Source: an uncultured Bacteriovoracaceae bacterium (GTDB lineage: Bacteria; Bdellovibrionota; Bacteriovoracia; Bacteriovoracales; Bacteriovoracaceae). Taken from it: a DNA stretch of 64,000 nt. The stretch is taken from the NCBI GenBank assembly GCA_950054155.1, contig CATLOT010000001.1:186001-250000 (forward strand), given 5' to 3'. Position 1 is the stretch's first letter; every line of letters starts with the position of its first letter. The notes beneath the pieces are model-generated. The model searched no databases, was not told the origin of the DNA, and saw nothing but the letters and a program-made list of their open reading frames with translations. Below are positions 26,132 through 35,699 of this stretch, piece by piece. The position numbers and the translations under genes were made by a program.

Positions 26132-26197
26132 CTGACAGGTCCCTGTAATTAATACACTTCAATGCTTATAGAGCTCAAATTTGGCTAAAATAGGCAC

Positions 26198-26770
26198 ATG
26201 AAAAAACTCATCTTAACGACCCTGATAGCCCTTATCTCTCTAACGAGTTTTGCCTCGGAGGAGGTCACTCAAATTATTGTTCTAAAGGACAAGCGAGAGA
26301 TGCAGCTTTGGAAGGGAAAAGAGCTCTTTAAAACTTACTCTGTAAAGCTTAGTTTATCTTATAATAATCCCGTTTTTCGCCCCGGACCTAAGAGAAGAGA
26401 AGGGGATATGCAGACGCCAGTTGGTTACTACAAAATTAGCAAGAAACGCCAAAATACTAATTATCCTAAGTCACTCCTAATCAGTTACCCCAATTGGAAA
26501 GACCGTCACAATGCTAAGGTCTTAGGTATTCCTGAAGATGAGATTGGTGGAATGATTCTCATTCATGGTAACCCCTTTCGCCCTTCTCCTGCGGTGAGAG
26601 CATTTGCTGCTAAGCTTGGCATTAGTGAAGAGACGATAGATCAGTGGGCGAGAGATTACTTCTATCCCTTCTTTGATTGGACTAATGGTTGTATTGCAGT
26701 AAGTGATGCTGAAATGGATGAGATCTTTGAGCTTATCGCAAAAGACACTCCCATTAATATCTACCCTTAA
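26198..26770 (+). CDS. L,D-transpeptidase (YkuD domain)
   Basis: Exported (signal MKKLILTTLIALISLTSFAS) cross-linking or protein-linking enzyme of peptidoglycan. The YkuD motif is complete: His123 in LIHGNP and the nucleophile Cys165 in TNGCIAVSDAEM. QIIVLKDKREMQLWKGKEL is the usual first strand pair. At 190 residues it is a bare catalytic domain. It may alter the cell's own wall or a neighbour's; no other wall genes are adjacent. The 66-base leader carries a TGACAGGTCCCTGTAATT element. Confidence 0.9.
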   Translation: MKKLILTTLIALISLTSFASEEVTQIIVLKDKREMQLWKGKELFKTYSVKLSLSYNNPVFRPGPKRREGDMQTPVGYYKISKKRQNTNYPKSLLISYPNWKDRHNAKVLGIPEDEIGGMILIHGNPFRPSPAVRAFAAKLGISEETIDQWARDYFYPFFDWTNGCIAVSDAEMDEIFELIAKDTPINIYP

Positions 26771-26773
26771 ATT

Positions 26774-27730
26774 CTAAAAAAGAGAGAGAATACCGTAGAC
26801 GATACCCACAAGAATGAGAAAGAGGGTGAAGTTAACAGCGTATTTGATCGCTTTATAAAGAGCGAGATTGCTTGATTTTAGCGTTCTCACTTTATGGAGA
26901 GTCGGCGTTACGAATGAGAAGATGCGGTTAAAAAGACCTTTTCTATCCTCGGGTGTATTAGGGACGACACTTAAAGAAAGAATGCCTTTAAATATCCAAT
27001 TGAAGAAACTCCCAATAGGACTTAAGGGGCGATCAATATCACACATGAGAATGATTCGCTCTTCTTCGCTATTATTATTGGCATAATGCAGATAGGTTTC
27101 ATCAAAAATAAAATCTTCACCATCACGCCAGCTATAATTGACTCCATCAACATTAATAAAGCAGCGGTCGTCATTAGGGGTTTTAAGGCCAAGGTGATAG
27201 CGAAAACTACAAGCTACCGGATCGAGGTGGCGTGTAAGCTTAGAGCCCACGGGAAGAATGCTAAACATCGCTCCGTTTACGCACTTGATGTCCTTAAGAA
27301 TCTCAACTGTCTTGGGGCATAAGCGTGCCGCTGAACGATGGGTTTCTCCGTACCAATTAATGTAGAACTTACTCCATCCATACTTATAAAAGGTTCTAAA
27401 ACCAATGTCGTAGTAACTGTCGTTGCTTTGGTCTGTGACCTTATCAAAGTAGCCCTGCTCTTTAATGGCGATGACTTCATCGCGAATGGTTTCCCAATTC
27501 TCTTGAACTTTTTTAAGCTCTGGAAATTGATCAACACCAATAATAGGCGTGGCAACCCTCTTCTTAGTGAAGAGGTAGAGGAGGCAATTAATGGGAGTTG
27601 CGATTGGCCATCCTTTTCGGATGTATTCACTCAAGCTTTGGTAGCGCTCCTTTCCACGAAGGGCGTATACATAAGCTATTGAAAGTACTGAAAATATCCC
27701 GAGGGTCGAGAGTCCGATAGTTGCAACCAT
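26774..27730 (-). CDS. lpxO: LpxO-type lipid A hydroxylase (Asp/Asn beta-hydroxylase family)
   Basis: An Fe(II)/2-oxoglutarate dioxygenase. An N-terminal membrane helix, the segment PINCLLYLFTKKRVATPIIG and a cupin-like core with HLDP (iron ligands His, Asp) and HYANNNSEEERIIL (second His and the 2-oxoglutarate Arg) match LpxO, which 2-hydroxylates a secondary acyl chain of lipid A. A second membrane helix sits at the C-terminus. I chose ATG 27730; upstream in-frame codons reach a GTG at 27793. It is a single gene convergent with the L,D-transpeptidase. Confidence 0.83.
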   Translation of the reverse strand: MVATIGLSTLGIFSVLSIAYVYALRGKERYQSLSEYIRKGWPIATPINCLLYLFTKKRVATPIIGVDQFPELKKVQENWETIRDEVIAIKEQGYFDKVTDQSNDSYYDIGFRTFYKYGWSKFYINWYGETHRSAARLCPKTVEILKDIKCVNGAMFSILPVGSKLTRHLDPVACSFRYHLGLKTPNDDRCFINVDGVNYSWRDGEDFIFDETYLHYANNNSEEERIILMCDIDRPLSPIGSFFNWIFKGILSLSVVPNTPEDRKGLFNRIFSFVTPTLHKVRTLKSSNLALYKAIKYAVNFTLFLILVGIVYGILSLF

Positions 27731-27955
27731 AGCCCCACTATAAAACATATGCGGGAAAAAAGCTTGCCGAAAATTGACACAGAGACCACTCACTTGACGA
27801 TGATTTTTGTCATACTAATCTTGGGTCAAGCGGGGGGTCTCGAGGTTCCATGTCTCCATATAACCTTCTCCCAAAATATGTCCCTTGGATTTGCCGATTA
27901 TCCTGCCTCGAGACTCCCGATCCACCTTCTCAATAAAATCCCTAAATTTTAAAAA

Positions 27956-28254
27956 GACCGAGAGTAGGTATAAGCCGGGTCCTGTCGTGAAGTGCCATTC
28001 ATCTAGGATCAGAGTTACCCCTGACCTCGAGCGCCCTACCCGTCTGCTCAAGCTGGCCGCCATAGAACACAGACCTATTTGGGCTTGCACCACGTAGAGT
28101 TTACCTGATTTCACTACAGCCGAACTGTACTTGCTTTCTGTTGCACTTGTCCTCACCTCGCGGTGGACGGGCATTACCCGCTACGCTGCCATATGGTGCC
28201 CGGACTTTCCTCCCGCCAATTACTTGGCCGGCGACACTTTCCCACTCTCGGTTC
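27956..28254 (-). ncRNA. rnpB: RNase P RNA
   Basis: On the minus strand the 5' region GGCGGGAGGAAAGTCCGGGC is the universal bacterial RNase P segment, and the 3' end has GACAGGACCCGGCTTATACC. The P1 stem pairs ACCGAGAGT (28244-28252) with its complement at 27957-27965. Stop-free frames on both strands are shadows. The last stem arm runs into five T on the minus strand, so the gene carries its own terminator. Bacterial A-type by the conserved blocks. Confidence 0.96.
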
Positions 28255-28258
28255 TGTC

Positions 28259-28288
28259 TATATGGCACAGAGCATTCAAATTAGTCAA
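28259..28288 (-). promoter_or_regulatory. rnpB promoter
   Basis: On the minus strand TTGACT (28283-28288) is followed after 18 bases by CATATA (28259-28264). The predicted start is about 28252, matching the P1 stem's 5' end. A strong sigma-70-type match. Confidence 0.7.
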
Positions 28289-28344
28289 TAAAGGAGACAT
28301 TTGATATGAAATAAACCTCATTAATTCCTTTATTTGAGGTTCTC

Positions 28345-29766
28345 ATGTCGAAATACTGCTTAGGTATTCTTGTTTTTTTATTGTCTCTTTCCGCCCATGC
28401 AGGACTTAAGAAAATAGCCCAAGACTTTTTGGGTAATAACTCACAGGTAAAAGTTGCTGAGTCACAAGTTTCTTTGGCTGAACTGGATCTCGAATCTTTA
28501 GAGATGACTAAGAACACCAACCTCACATTCGACTCTGCTTATAGTGACAGTCAAACAGAGTCATTCAGTGCATTTGCTGTTCTCTTGAGAGGAGGAGGCT
28601 TTCGTCAGCCTATTAAGAACTTTAACAACCAGCTTGCTTTGAGTAAGGACTTTGATTGGGGTGGTAATGTTACGGTTCAGCATACTTATCAACGTATTAA
28701 AGTTCCTGGCACACCAATGATCTATGGTTACACACAGGGAATTACATATACTCAAAACTTAGGGGAGGATTTCTTTGGAAGAACTTTCTACCTTCAGCAA
28801 GAAGAGTTAAAGCTTAACGTCGATTTCACTAAGGCCGACAGTGAAAACACCATTCAAAACGCCTTATTGAGTCTTGTTCGTAGTTATTATGATGCTGCTT
28901 TAAATAAGTCCCTTGTTAAACTTCAAAATGAGGCTAAGGATCGTGCGAGTCGAAGACTTTCTCTCATTAAGCGAAGAGTGAGAGATGGGCTAAGAGAAAA
29001 GGTTGATAAGATCCAAGCTGAGATTTCTTTGTATCAGGCTCAAGAAGCTGTTAAGACGGCTCAGCAAAACTTTACTTCTGCGATAGAAGCCCTAAGTACT
29101 GCTGTTCATAGAGTCGTACCCGCTAATGAGATTGTTGGCTTAAATGATAAGATCTTTGTAAGAACTGCGACTCCTAAGGGTGATGTGAAGGGCAATCAAA
29201 ATCTCCAGGCCTTTGAAGAGCTTGTTAAAGCGCGAGAAAAAAATCTTGAAAGGGCCGATAAGTCTCTCATACCTGATATAAGTCTTTCTATTGGAGCTCT
29301 TAATAATAAGTTCGACCGGTCGACGAGTGAAGCTTTTCAAGAGAGTTTGTGGGGACGTCCTAATAGAGAATTAACGGCGAGTCTTAATGTTTCTTGGGAG
29401 CTTGGAAGTGGTCCTGAGAAAATTGAAAAGACGAGATCACTTGTAAATTACCAGACATCTAAGCTTCAGCTTGATCGCCTCCAAAAAGATGTTTACCAAA
29501 CAGAAAAATCGATTAGAGATCAGATCAGTCTTCTGTCGGAGAATCTAAAAAGCTCATCTCGACGTCTTTCTTTAGCGCGAAGTGCTCTTAAGGAATATAA
29601 TAAGCTCTATGAAAGAGGTCGTGCCGATCTTGATCGCCTCATCCAGGCCGAAGAGACTCTCATTAATACTGAAATCAATCATGTTAATTATCTTAGCCAA
29701 AGGGAAAGGCTTGTTCATACACTTGCTTTTCTCTATGGAGATCTAAGAGGTTTTCTCACCGAATAG
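28345..29766 (+). CDS. TolC-family outer-membrane efflux protein
   Basis: A signal peptide ends near SAHAG. The remaining 450 residues have the two-repeat coiled-coil layout of TolC/OprM: an N-half helix pair (VKVAESQVSLAELDLESL), a beta segment, LSLVRSYYDAALNKSLVKLQ, and a C-half ending LYERGRADLDRLIQAEETLIN. It would form the trimeric channel for the RND pump 24 bases downstream. GAGG precedes the ATG. No periplasmic adaptor gene lies between or after. Confidence 0.88.
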   Translation: MSKYCLGILVFLLSLSAHAGLKKIAQDFLGNNSQVKVAESQVSLAELDLESLEMTKNTNLTFDSAYSDSQTESFSAFAVLLRGGGFRQPIKNFNNQLALSKDFDWGGNVTVQHTYQRIKVPGTPMIYGYTQGITYTQNLGEDFFGRTFYLQQEELKLNVDFTKADSENTIQNALLSLVRSYYDAALNKSLVKLQNEAKDRASRRLSLIKRRVRDGLREKVDKIQAEISLYQAQEAVKTAQQNFTSAIEALSTAVHRVVPANEIVGLNDKIFVRTATPKGDVKGNQNLQAFEELVKAREKNLERADKSLIPDISLSIGALNNKFDRSTSEAFQESLWGRPNRELTASLNVSWELGSGPEKIEKTRSLVNYQTSKLQLDRLQKDVYQTEKSIRDQISLLSENLKSSSRRLSLARSALKEYNKLYERGRADLDRLIQAEETLINTEINHVNYLSQRERLVHTLAFLYGDLRGFLTE

Positions 29767-29790
29767 AAACGGGAGAGGGAGAGTCATTGT

Positions 29791-32700
29791 ATGAGAAAGT
29801 TAATAGAGTTCTTTCTAGAGCGCTCTCTTTTGGTCAATTTGCTTACTGTGATGATTCTTCTTGTGGGGGGGATTTCACTCTATGGTCTTCAAAAAGAGAC
29901 ATTCCCATCCGTTGAATTTGATATCATTCTTGTGACGACTGGTTATCCGGGGTCTTCATCAGAGGACGTGGAAAAACTTGTGACGATTCCCCTGGAAAGA
30001 GAGATTAAATCTGTAGATGGGGTTAATGAGTTAAACGCTCTCTCTGCAGAGGGTTCTTCCATTATTTACATGGAAGTTGATGCTGATGCCAATCTTGATG
30101 ACGTATTAGAAGATACTAAGAATGCGATTGATACTGTCGATGATCTACCTGATGATGCAACAGTTCCTATTGTGACCTCTCTTGATAATAAGCAAAGAGG
30201 AATCTTAAGTGTCACCTTAACGGGGCAAGATTATGACTTGCTTAGAGTCACCTCTAAGAGACTTCGTGATCGACTCGAGCGAGTCTCGGGAATCGCCCAG
30301 GTGGAACTTGATGGGTATCGCATTGATGAAGTTCGTATTGAACTTGATCCTCAAAAAATGGCTGAATACGAAGTGACGGTAAGTGAAATTTATCGTGCCG
30401 TTCAGGAGAGAAATCTTAATCTTTCAGGAGGGAATATAAAATCTCCTGAGGGTGATATTATCGTGAGAACGCTTGCCGAGTTTGAATCAACCGAAGATAT
30501 TGAAAATGTTATTATTGTCTCCAATAACTCTGGTCGAAAGGTTGAGCTAAAAAAGGTTGCAGCGGTAAAGAGAGGACCTCGAGAGGAAGGGATCCTTCAA
30601 AGAAGTAATGGTGAGGTCGCGATTTTCCTCAATGTTAAGGCGCGTGAATCAGCTGATATCCTAGATACGACAAATAGCCTAAAGTCTGTAACAGAAGATT
30701 TTTTTAAAGAAAATAAAGAACTCGGGATAGGATACAAATACACTGATGATTTATCCTATTATGTGAAAAGACGCTTAAGTATCTTAAAGGATAATGGAAT
30801 CATGGGAATGATCCTCGTCTTTGTCACCCTTTTGCTCTTTCTCAATGCCCGAACATCATTTATTACTTCAATGGGCGCGCCAATAGCGTTCATGGTCGCC
30901 TTTCTCATTATGGATATGATGGGCTTAAGTGTGAATTTGATCTCAATGTTTGCCCTTATTCTCGTTCTCGGAATGCTTGTTGATGACTCAATTATTGTTG
31001 CTGAATACTATTATCAACAATTAGAGGCAGGGCTTCCTCCCCATGAAGCCGCCCGTAAAGCGGCTTGGAATACGATTAAGCCTGTGACCGCTACGATTGC
31101 CACCACAATGGTTGCCTTTGGTTCTCTCTTTTTTATGGGAGGAATCATGGGGAAGTTTCTCTGGCCTGTTCCTGCCGTCGTTATTATCTGCTTGCTTGCC
31201 TCTCTTCTTGAGTGCTTCTTCATTCTACCATCGCACTTAGCAGACTTTTGTCGCCTAAGTAAGAAAGAACAAGGCAGACGTTGGTACGATTCTTTAACAG
31301 ACTTCTATGCGGGAATTCTCAAATTCTTTATAAAGAAGCCTTGGATTATTCTAGGATCTTTCTTTTTTATCTTTGTGGGTTCCGTCTTTATGGCAACCAA
31401 AATGGATTTTGAACTTTTTCCTGGCGATGATGTTCGAACTGTTTTTTTTCAAGTAAAAGGGAAGGTTGGCGCGCCTTTAGAGGAGACTGATAAAGCTGTA
31501 ATGAAGCTTGAGGAAATGGTTCTCGAAGAATTAAACCCAAAGGAGCTCGATCAGATTAAAGCACAGGTCGGTGTTTTAAGGGGTGATAATGGCAATAAGA
31601 CGGGAAATCACTACGGCTCAATTGTCCTCTATTTAACGCCTCCTGGTGACAGGGAAAGGTCAACGGACGAAATATTGAGTACTCTCACAGAGAAGGGAAA
31701 AAATCTCGTACCGGAATACACAATCACAACCACTAAAATTCAAGGGGGACCTCCTAAGGGCAAGGCGGTTGATATTCAACTCACGAGTGATTCGCTCGAC
31801 GAATTGAAAGCGAGCTCTAAGGTGATTCATTCTCTTTTAAGTAAAGAGAAAGGCATACTTGCACCTGAAATCGATTTTGAAGAGGGGAAAGAACAAGTTG
31901 TTCTTGATGTTAATGATGCTGAAGCGAGACGTCTGGGCCTAAGTACTCAGCAAATTGCATTAGAGATAAGGCGTGTTCTCAGTGGTGACTCTGTAACAGA
32001 AATTCGTGAGTCAGATGAAGATATTGAGATTAAGCTTTTCTTTTCAAGGGCAGCGAGGAGTTCTGTTGATAGTCTTTTGTTACTTAATATCCTTAATTCT
32101 CAAGGGAGAAGGATTCCTCTTAAGAGAGTTGTAACATTAAAGAAGCAACCAGGCGCTTTTGTTATTCGCAGACTTAATCGTAAGAGGATTATTTCGGTGA
32201 CTTCAGATATTGATAAAAAAGTAACCACTCCGATTAAGGTCGCTGCAGATTTTGCTCCTAAGGTAAAAAAAGCGCTTAAGGATTTTCCTTCAGTGGATTT
32301 TAAGTTTGGTGGTGAAAATGAAGATACTCAAGAGTCTATGTTCAGGCTTTTAAAGTCAGGTGTTCTTGCTCTTGGGGCTATTTTTATTATTTTGGTAATT
32401 ATGTTTAATTCCCTTCTTCACCCCGTAGTTGTTATGTCGGCGATTCCTTTAGGGCTTATAGGAGTAATTTGGACGTTTAAGATTACAGGACATGCCCTTG
32501 GTTTTATGGCACTCATGGGGGTTGTCGCCCTTATTGGAGTTGTTGTGAATGACTCTATTGTTTTAGTAACATTTATAAATGAGAAGGTGGAAGAGTTAGG
32601 TGAAGAGAACTTAGGTCAGGCGGTTTTTGAAGCTTCTAAGGGGAGGTTTCGAGCTGTTATTCTTACTACGGTCACAACAGTAGCTGGCCTTGTTCCCATC

Positions 32701-32928
32701 GCTCATCCAAGTGTTTCTAAGGTACTTTCTTTTGGTGCTAATACGGACAGTGATCCTTTCTTGCAGCCAATGGCCTTAAGTTTTGCATGGGGGCTATTCT
32801 TTGCTTCTCTCGTTACTCTCTTCTTTGTTCCTTGTAATTATTTAGTTTTTGAGAGATCGAAGAAGAAAATTAAGGGATTATTGTTACGACTCAAGAGGGA
32901 TAAGGAGACGGCCGCATTGAGTGCATAG
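29791..32928 (+). CDS. RND efflux transporter (AcrB/HAE1-like)
   Basis: 1045 residues with the usual 12 membrane helices in two repeats and large periplasmic loops. Helix 4 has the proton-relay pair D398-D399 in GMLVDDSIIVAEY; the matching helix 10 has N920-D921 in GVVVNDSIVLVTF. The N-terminus (FPSVEFD, TTGYPGSSSEDVEKLVT) is typical of HAE1. It is translated right after the TolC gene. Substrates (drugs, lipids, siderophores) are not indicated. Its 3' end overlaps the convergent zinc-ribbon gene by 45 bases. Confidence 0.92.
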   Translation: MRKLIEFFLERSLLVNLLTVMILLVGGISLYGLQKETFPSVEFDIILVTTGYPGSSSEDVEKLVTIPLEREIKSVDGVNELNALSAEGSSIIYMEVDADANLDDVLEDTKNAIDTVDDLPDDATVPIVTSLDNKQRGILSVTLTGQDYDLLRVTSKRLRDRLERVSGIAQVELDGYRIDEVRIELDPQKMAEYEVTVSEIYRAVQERNLNLSGGNIKSPEGDIIVRTLAEFESTEDIENVIIVSNNSGRKVELKKVAAVKRGPREEGILQRSNGEVAIFLNVKARESADILDTTNSLKSVTEDFFKENKELGIGYKYTDDLSYYVKRRLSILKDNGIMGMILVFVTLLLFLNARTSFITSMGAPIAFMVAFLIMDMMGLSVNLISMFALILVLGMLVDDSIIVAEYYYQQLEAGLPPHEAARKAAWNTIKPVTATIATTMVAFGSLFFMGGIMGKFLWPVPAVVIICLLASLLECFFILPSHLADFCRLSKKEQGRRWYDSLTDFYAGILKFFIKKPWIILGSFFFIFVGSVFMATKMDFELFPGDDVRTVFFQVKGKVGAPLEETDKAVMKLEEMVLEELNPKELDQIKAQVGVLRGDNGNKTGNHYGSIVLYLTPPGDRERSTDEILSTLTEKGKNLVPEYTITTTKIQGGPPKGKAVDIQLTSDSLDELKASSKVIHSLLSKEKGILAPEIDFEEGKEQVVLDVNDAEARRLGLSTQQIALEIRRVLSGDSVTEIRESDEDIEIKLFFSRAARSSVDSLLLLNILNSQGRRIPLKRVVTLKKQPGAFVIRRLNRKRIISVTSDIDKKVTTPIKVAADFAPKVKKALKDFPSVDFKFGGENEDTQESMFRLLKSGVLALGAIFIILVIMFNSLLHPVVVMSAIPLGLIGVIWTFKITGHALGFMALMGVVALIGVVVNDSIVLVTFINEKVEELGEENLGQAVFEASKGRFRAVILTTVTTVAGLVPIAHPSVSKVLSFGANTDSDPFLQPMALSFAWGLFFASLVTLFFVPCNYLVFERSKKKIKGLLLRLKRDKETAALSA

Positions 32929-33597
32929 CTCATAGCCGGTGGCGGCTTCAACTCTTGATGCAGTCTGAGCGTCGACAATAAAGCGGCACTTTTCACAGGA
33001 CTTATTTAGGATTCGAGCAAGAGGAAGATTGAATCGGTGTTTTTTCCTCGCTTCTGAGAAAGTCTGCCAAAGAGAACCTGGCACTTCTTGGCGAAGAACC
33101 TCAATACGAGCTTCATAGTTAGTGATTTGCTGGCGCTCCTGCCTGGTTTCGATTTCAATCTCAAGATTAATCTCATCAAGAGTTTCTTGAGATCCGCTAA
33201 GAAAGACTTCCTTTCCTTTAATGAGGTTTTCATGCTCTTCAATTTCCTCTAGAAGAGTGAGGATTTTTTCTTGCAGGTCATCCACATTTTCTTGGGACAA
33301 AGAGCGATCACGCTCAAGAGCTGAAACTTCTTTTTCATTAGTTGCATAGGGAAGATTTTCTTCGGCTTTCGCCAATTTGTTCTCCCAATCAAAGAGTTCT
33401 TTTTCTAGATTTTGAGTAGTCACTTTCTTCTGTGAAACTGAATTGGTCAGGTTTTCGATCTCATCCTGAGCGCGCTTTCTGAGAGCGTTAATATGCTCAA
33501 GGCGACCTTCCTCAGCTGCAATAGCATCGAGATGCTTTTTAATCATATTGTCCAAGGATTGAATTTCTTTGAGGTGGGAAAAGGCGGCGATGCTCAT
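32884..33597 (-). CDS. Coiled-coil protein with C4 zinc ribbon
   Basis: A 160-residue coiled coil (heptads of Leu, Ile, Glu and Lys) ends in a zinc ribbon with C201, C204, C225 and C228 (CEKC and CTQC). This architecture is that of the DUF164/C4-type zinc ribbon family found in many bacteria, thought to bind nucleic acid or act in RNA metabolism. Its 3' end lies inside the RND coding region, which is unusual but both frames look real. Confidence 0.85.
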   Translation of the reverse strand: MSIAAFSHLKEIQSLDNMIKKHLDAIAAEEGRLEHINALRKRAQDEIENLTNSVSQKKVTTQNLEKELFDWENKLAKAEENLPYATNEKEVSALERDRSLSQENVDDLQEKILTLLEEIEEHENLIKGKEVFLSGSQETLDEINLEIEIETRQERQQITNYEARIEVLRQEVPGSLWQTFSEARKKHRFNLPLARILNKSCEKCRFIVDAQTASRVEAATGYELCTQCGRLLIPLES

Positions 33598-33679
33598 AGA
33601 TTACTAGGTTTCCAAATGTTATTATTGATATTCCCTAAGACTAGCAGAAGTTTCTAGGGGCTAAAAGGAGTCTGCACTT

Positions 33680-34672
33680 ATGCGTGGCAATTCTTTCGGG
33701 AAAATGATCTCGATAACTTCATTTGGTGAATCCCACGGTCCCGGTATTGGAGTCGTGGTTGATGGTGTGCCTCCGGGCCTTGATTTTTCACTTGATTCAT
33801 TAGCGGCAGAACTAAAAAGACGTGCTCCGGGCCAAGTCGCTGGTACGACAGCGCGAAAAGAAGCTGATCTTCCTGAAGTGCTCTCTGGAGTTTTTGAAGG
33901 TAAAACCTTGGGGACACCAATCGCCGTTCTTATAAGAAATACCAATCAGCGAAGTGGTGATTACGAAAAGTTAAAGTCTGACTATCGGCCAGGTCATGCC
34001 GATGAAACGACGATGAAAAAATATGGTGTTCGTGATCATCGAGGTGGTGGCCGCTCTTCTGGTAGAGAAACGATTGCTCGCGTGATTGGTGGTTACTTTG
34101 CCAGTCTTGTTATACCCAGTATTGAAGTGAAAGGCTTCATGATGAAAATGGGTCCCTTTGAGACCGAAGAAATTCCCAAAGACTTAAAAGAAGATTTTTC
34201 TCCCTATTACTTTCCCATCAAGGGAAAGGATAAAGAAATTCGCGACTACCTTCTTAATTTAAAAAAAGAAGGAGAAAGTCGTGGTGGTAAGGTAACGATT
34301 GTTGCGAGAGGTGTGCCTGCGGGATTAGGGGAGCCAGCTTTTGACAAGCTCAAGGCTGATCTTGCTAAATCCCTTCTTTCCATTGGTGCCGTTGTTTCCT
34401 TCAGTTTTGGCCTTGGAGAAAAGATGGCTGACCTCGAGGGAAGTGTTATCTCCCAAGATAGAGCGAGTTTTGGTGGAATTGAAGGGGGGATTTCAAATGG
34501 AGAGGATATTACTCTTCATGTGACTTTTAAGCCCACTAGTACCGTTGGTGATAAAGCTAAAGAAGGACGTCATGATCCTTGTATTATTCCCCGAGCTATT
34601 CCCGTCGTTGAAGCCATGGTGAAACTTGTTCTCGCGGACCATTTTTTAAGACAAAGTGCCTATGAATTCTGA
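33680..34672 (+). CDS. aroC: Chorismate synthase
   Basis: Makes chorismate from EPSP with reduced FMN. GESHGPGIG near residue 17, RAPGQV, GVFEGKTLGTPIAV, RPGHAD, and GGRSSGRETIARVI are family signatures, and the C-terminal KPTSTVG and RHDPCIIPRAIPVVEAM complete it. The 330 residues are slightly shorter than the usual ~360. AAGGAG precedes the ATG. First gene of aroC-aroB-aroA. Confidence 0.95.
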   Translation: MRGNSFGKMISITSFGESHGPGIGVVVDGVPPGLDFSLDSLAAELKRRAPGQVAGTTARKEADLPEVLSGVFEGKTLGTPIAVLIRNTNQRSGDYEKLKSDYRPGHADETTMKKYGVRDHRGGGRSSGRETIARVIGGYFASLVIPSIEVKGFMMKMGPFETEEIPKDLKEDFSPYYFPIKGKDKEIRDYLLNLKKEGESRGGKVTIVARGVPAGLGEPAFDKLKADLAKSLLSIGAVVSFSFGLGEKMADLEGSVISQDRASFGGIEGGISNGEDITLHVTFKPTSTVGDKAKEGRHDPCIIPRAIPVVEAMVKLVLADHFLRQSAYEF

Positions 34673-35699
34673 AGTTAAAAAAGCCAGCCTAAAAGAAATT
34701 GCTGAGGCCTTAAGTAAGGTTGAAACTGATACCTTGTTAGTTGTTGTCGATAGTCGAGTTTGGCAACTCTATGGAAAAGATCTCGAAGAGAATATTAATA
34801 AGGTCCTTGAGGCTAATAAGAAGGTTCTTCTCTATAAAACGCTTGAAGGTGAAGCAACTAAGAGCATGGCCGAATTTGAAAAAGGACTCGAATTCTTTTT
34901 AGAAAAAGGAATTCATCGTAAAAGCCATCTCGTTGCCATTGGTGGCGGAGCTACTAGTGATTTTGCCGGCTTTCTCGCGGCGACTCTCTTAAGAGGCCTG
35001 TCATGGTCTGTTATACCAACAACCTTATTATCAATGGTTGATGCAGGGATCGGTGGGAAGACGGGATTAAATTCCAAAAATGGGAAGAACCTTATCGGGG
35101 CTTTTCATATGCCTGATCATGTTTGGATTAATGAGAGCTTCCTCGAAACGTTGCCTGAAACTGAACTTAACAGTGGAAAGGGAGAGGTTATTAAGTATGG
35201 CTTTCTCTCTCAGGAAATCGCAGAGCTTCTCAAAGCAAAGAGTGATCTCTCCTCAATAATCGAAGCTTGTGCTCAAAAGAAGGAAGCCATTGTCCAGGCT
35301 GACTTCACAGAGAGAGGAGAGAGAATTTCTCTCAACCTTGGACATACCTTTGGCCATGCTATTGAAAAGATCTATACGATGCCTCATGGTGAGGCCATCT
35401 TTTGGGGAATGGCACTTATTTTCAAACTCTATGGAACAGAGGAACAGCTCAAGTTATTGAGAACCTTTGAAACAGGGGTAGGTGCAAGCTTCGGTCAAAG
35501 TCCTTGGTTCAACAAGACTTTTCCTGTTGATAAGATTATTGAATATGTCTCAAAAGATAAGAAAGTAAAGTCGAATGGTATCGTTCAAACTGTTACGATA
35601 AAAGAAGTTGGAAAGTTTGAAACTAAAGAGCGAACCCTAGATGAGATAAGAAAGGAACTTGAAAAGGAAAAAGATGAACTCAGAATCTTCGACTTTTAA
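34662..35699 (+). CDS. aroB: 3-Dehydroquinate synthase
   Basis: NAD- and Zn-dependent second step of the shikimate pathway. Core motifs: AIGGGATSDFAGFLAATLLRG (in part), VIPTTLLSMVDAGIGGKTGLN, KNLIGAFH, the zinc ligand region LNLGHTFGHAIE and PHGEAIFWGM. I chose ATG 34662, overlapping the aroC stop by 11 bases; an earlier in-frame GTG at 34656 is possible. The overlap with aroC and aroA shows coupling. Confidence 0.94.
   Translation: MNSEVKKASLKEIAEALSKVETDTLLVVVDSRVWQLYGKDLEENINKVLEANKKVLLYKTLEGEATKSMAEFEKGLEFFLEKGIHRKSHLVAIGGGATSDFAGFLAATLLRGLSWSVIPTTLLSMVDAGIGGKTGLNSKNGKNLIGAFHMPDHVWINESFLETLPETELNSGKGEVIKYGFLSQEIAELLKAKSDLSSIIEACAQKKEAIVQADFTERGERISLNLGHTFGHAIEKIYTMPHGEAIFWGMALIFKLYGTEEQLKLLRTFETGVGASFGQSPWFNKTFPVDKIIEYVSKDKKVKSNGIVQTVTIKEVGKFETKERTLDEIRKELEKEKDELRIFDF

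Noticed and set aside
27815-28174. 119-residue minus-strand frame
   Set aside because: It lies inside the RNase P RNA gene, so it is a shadow of a structural RNA.
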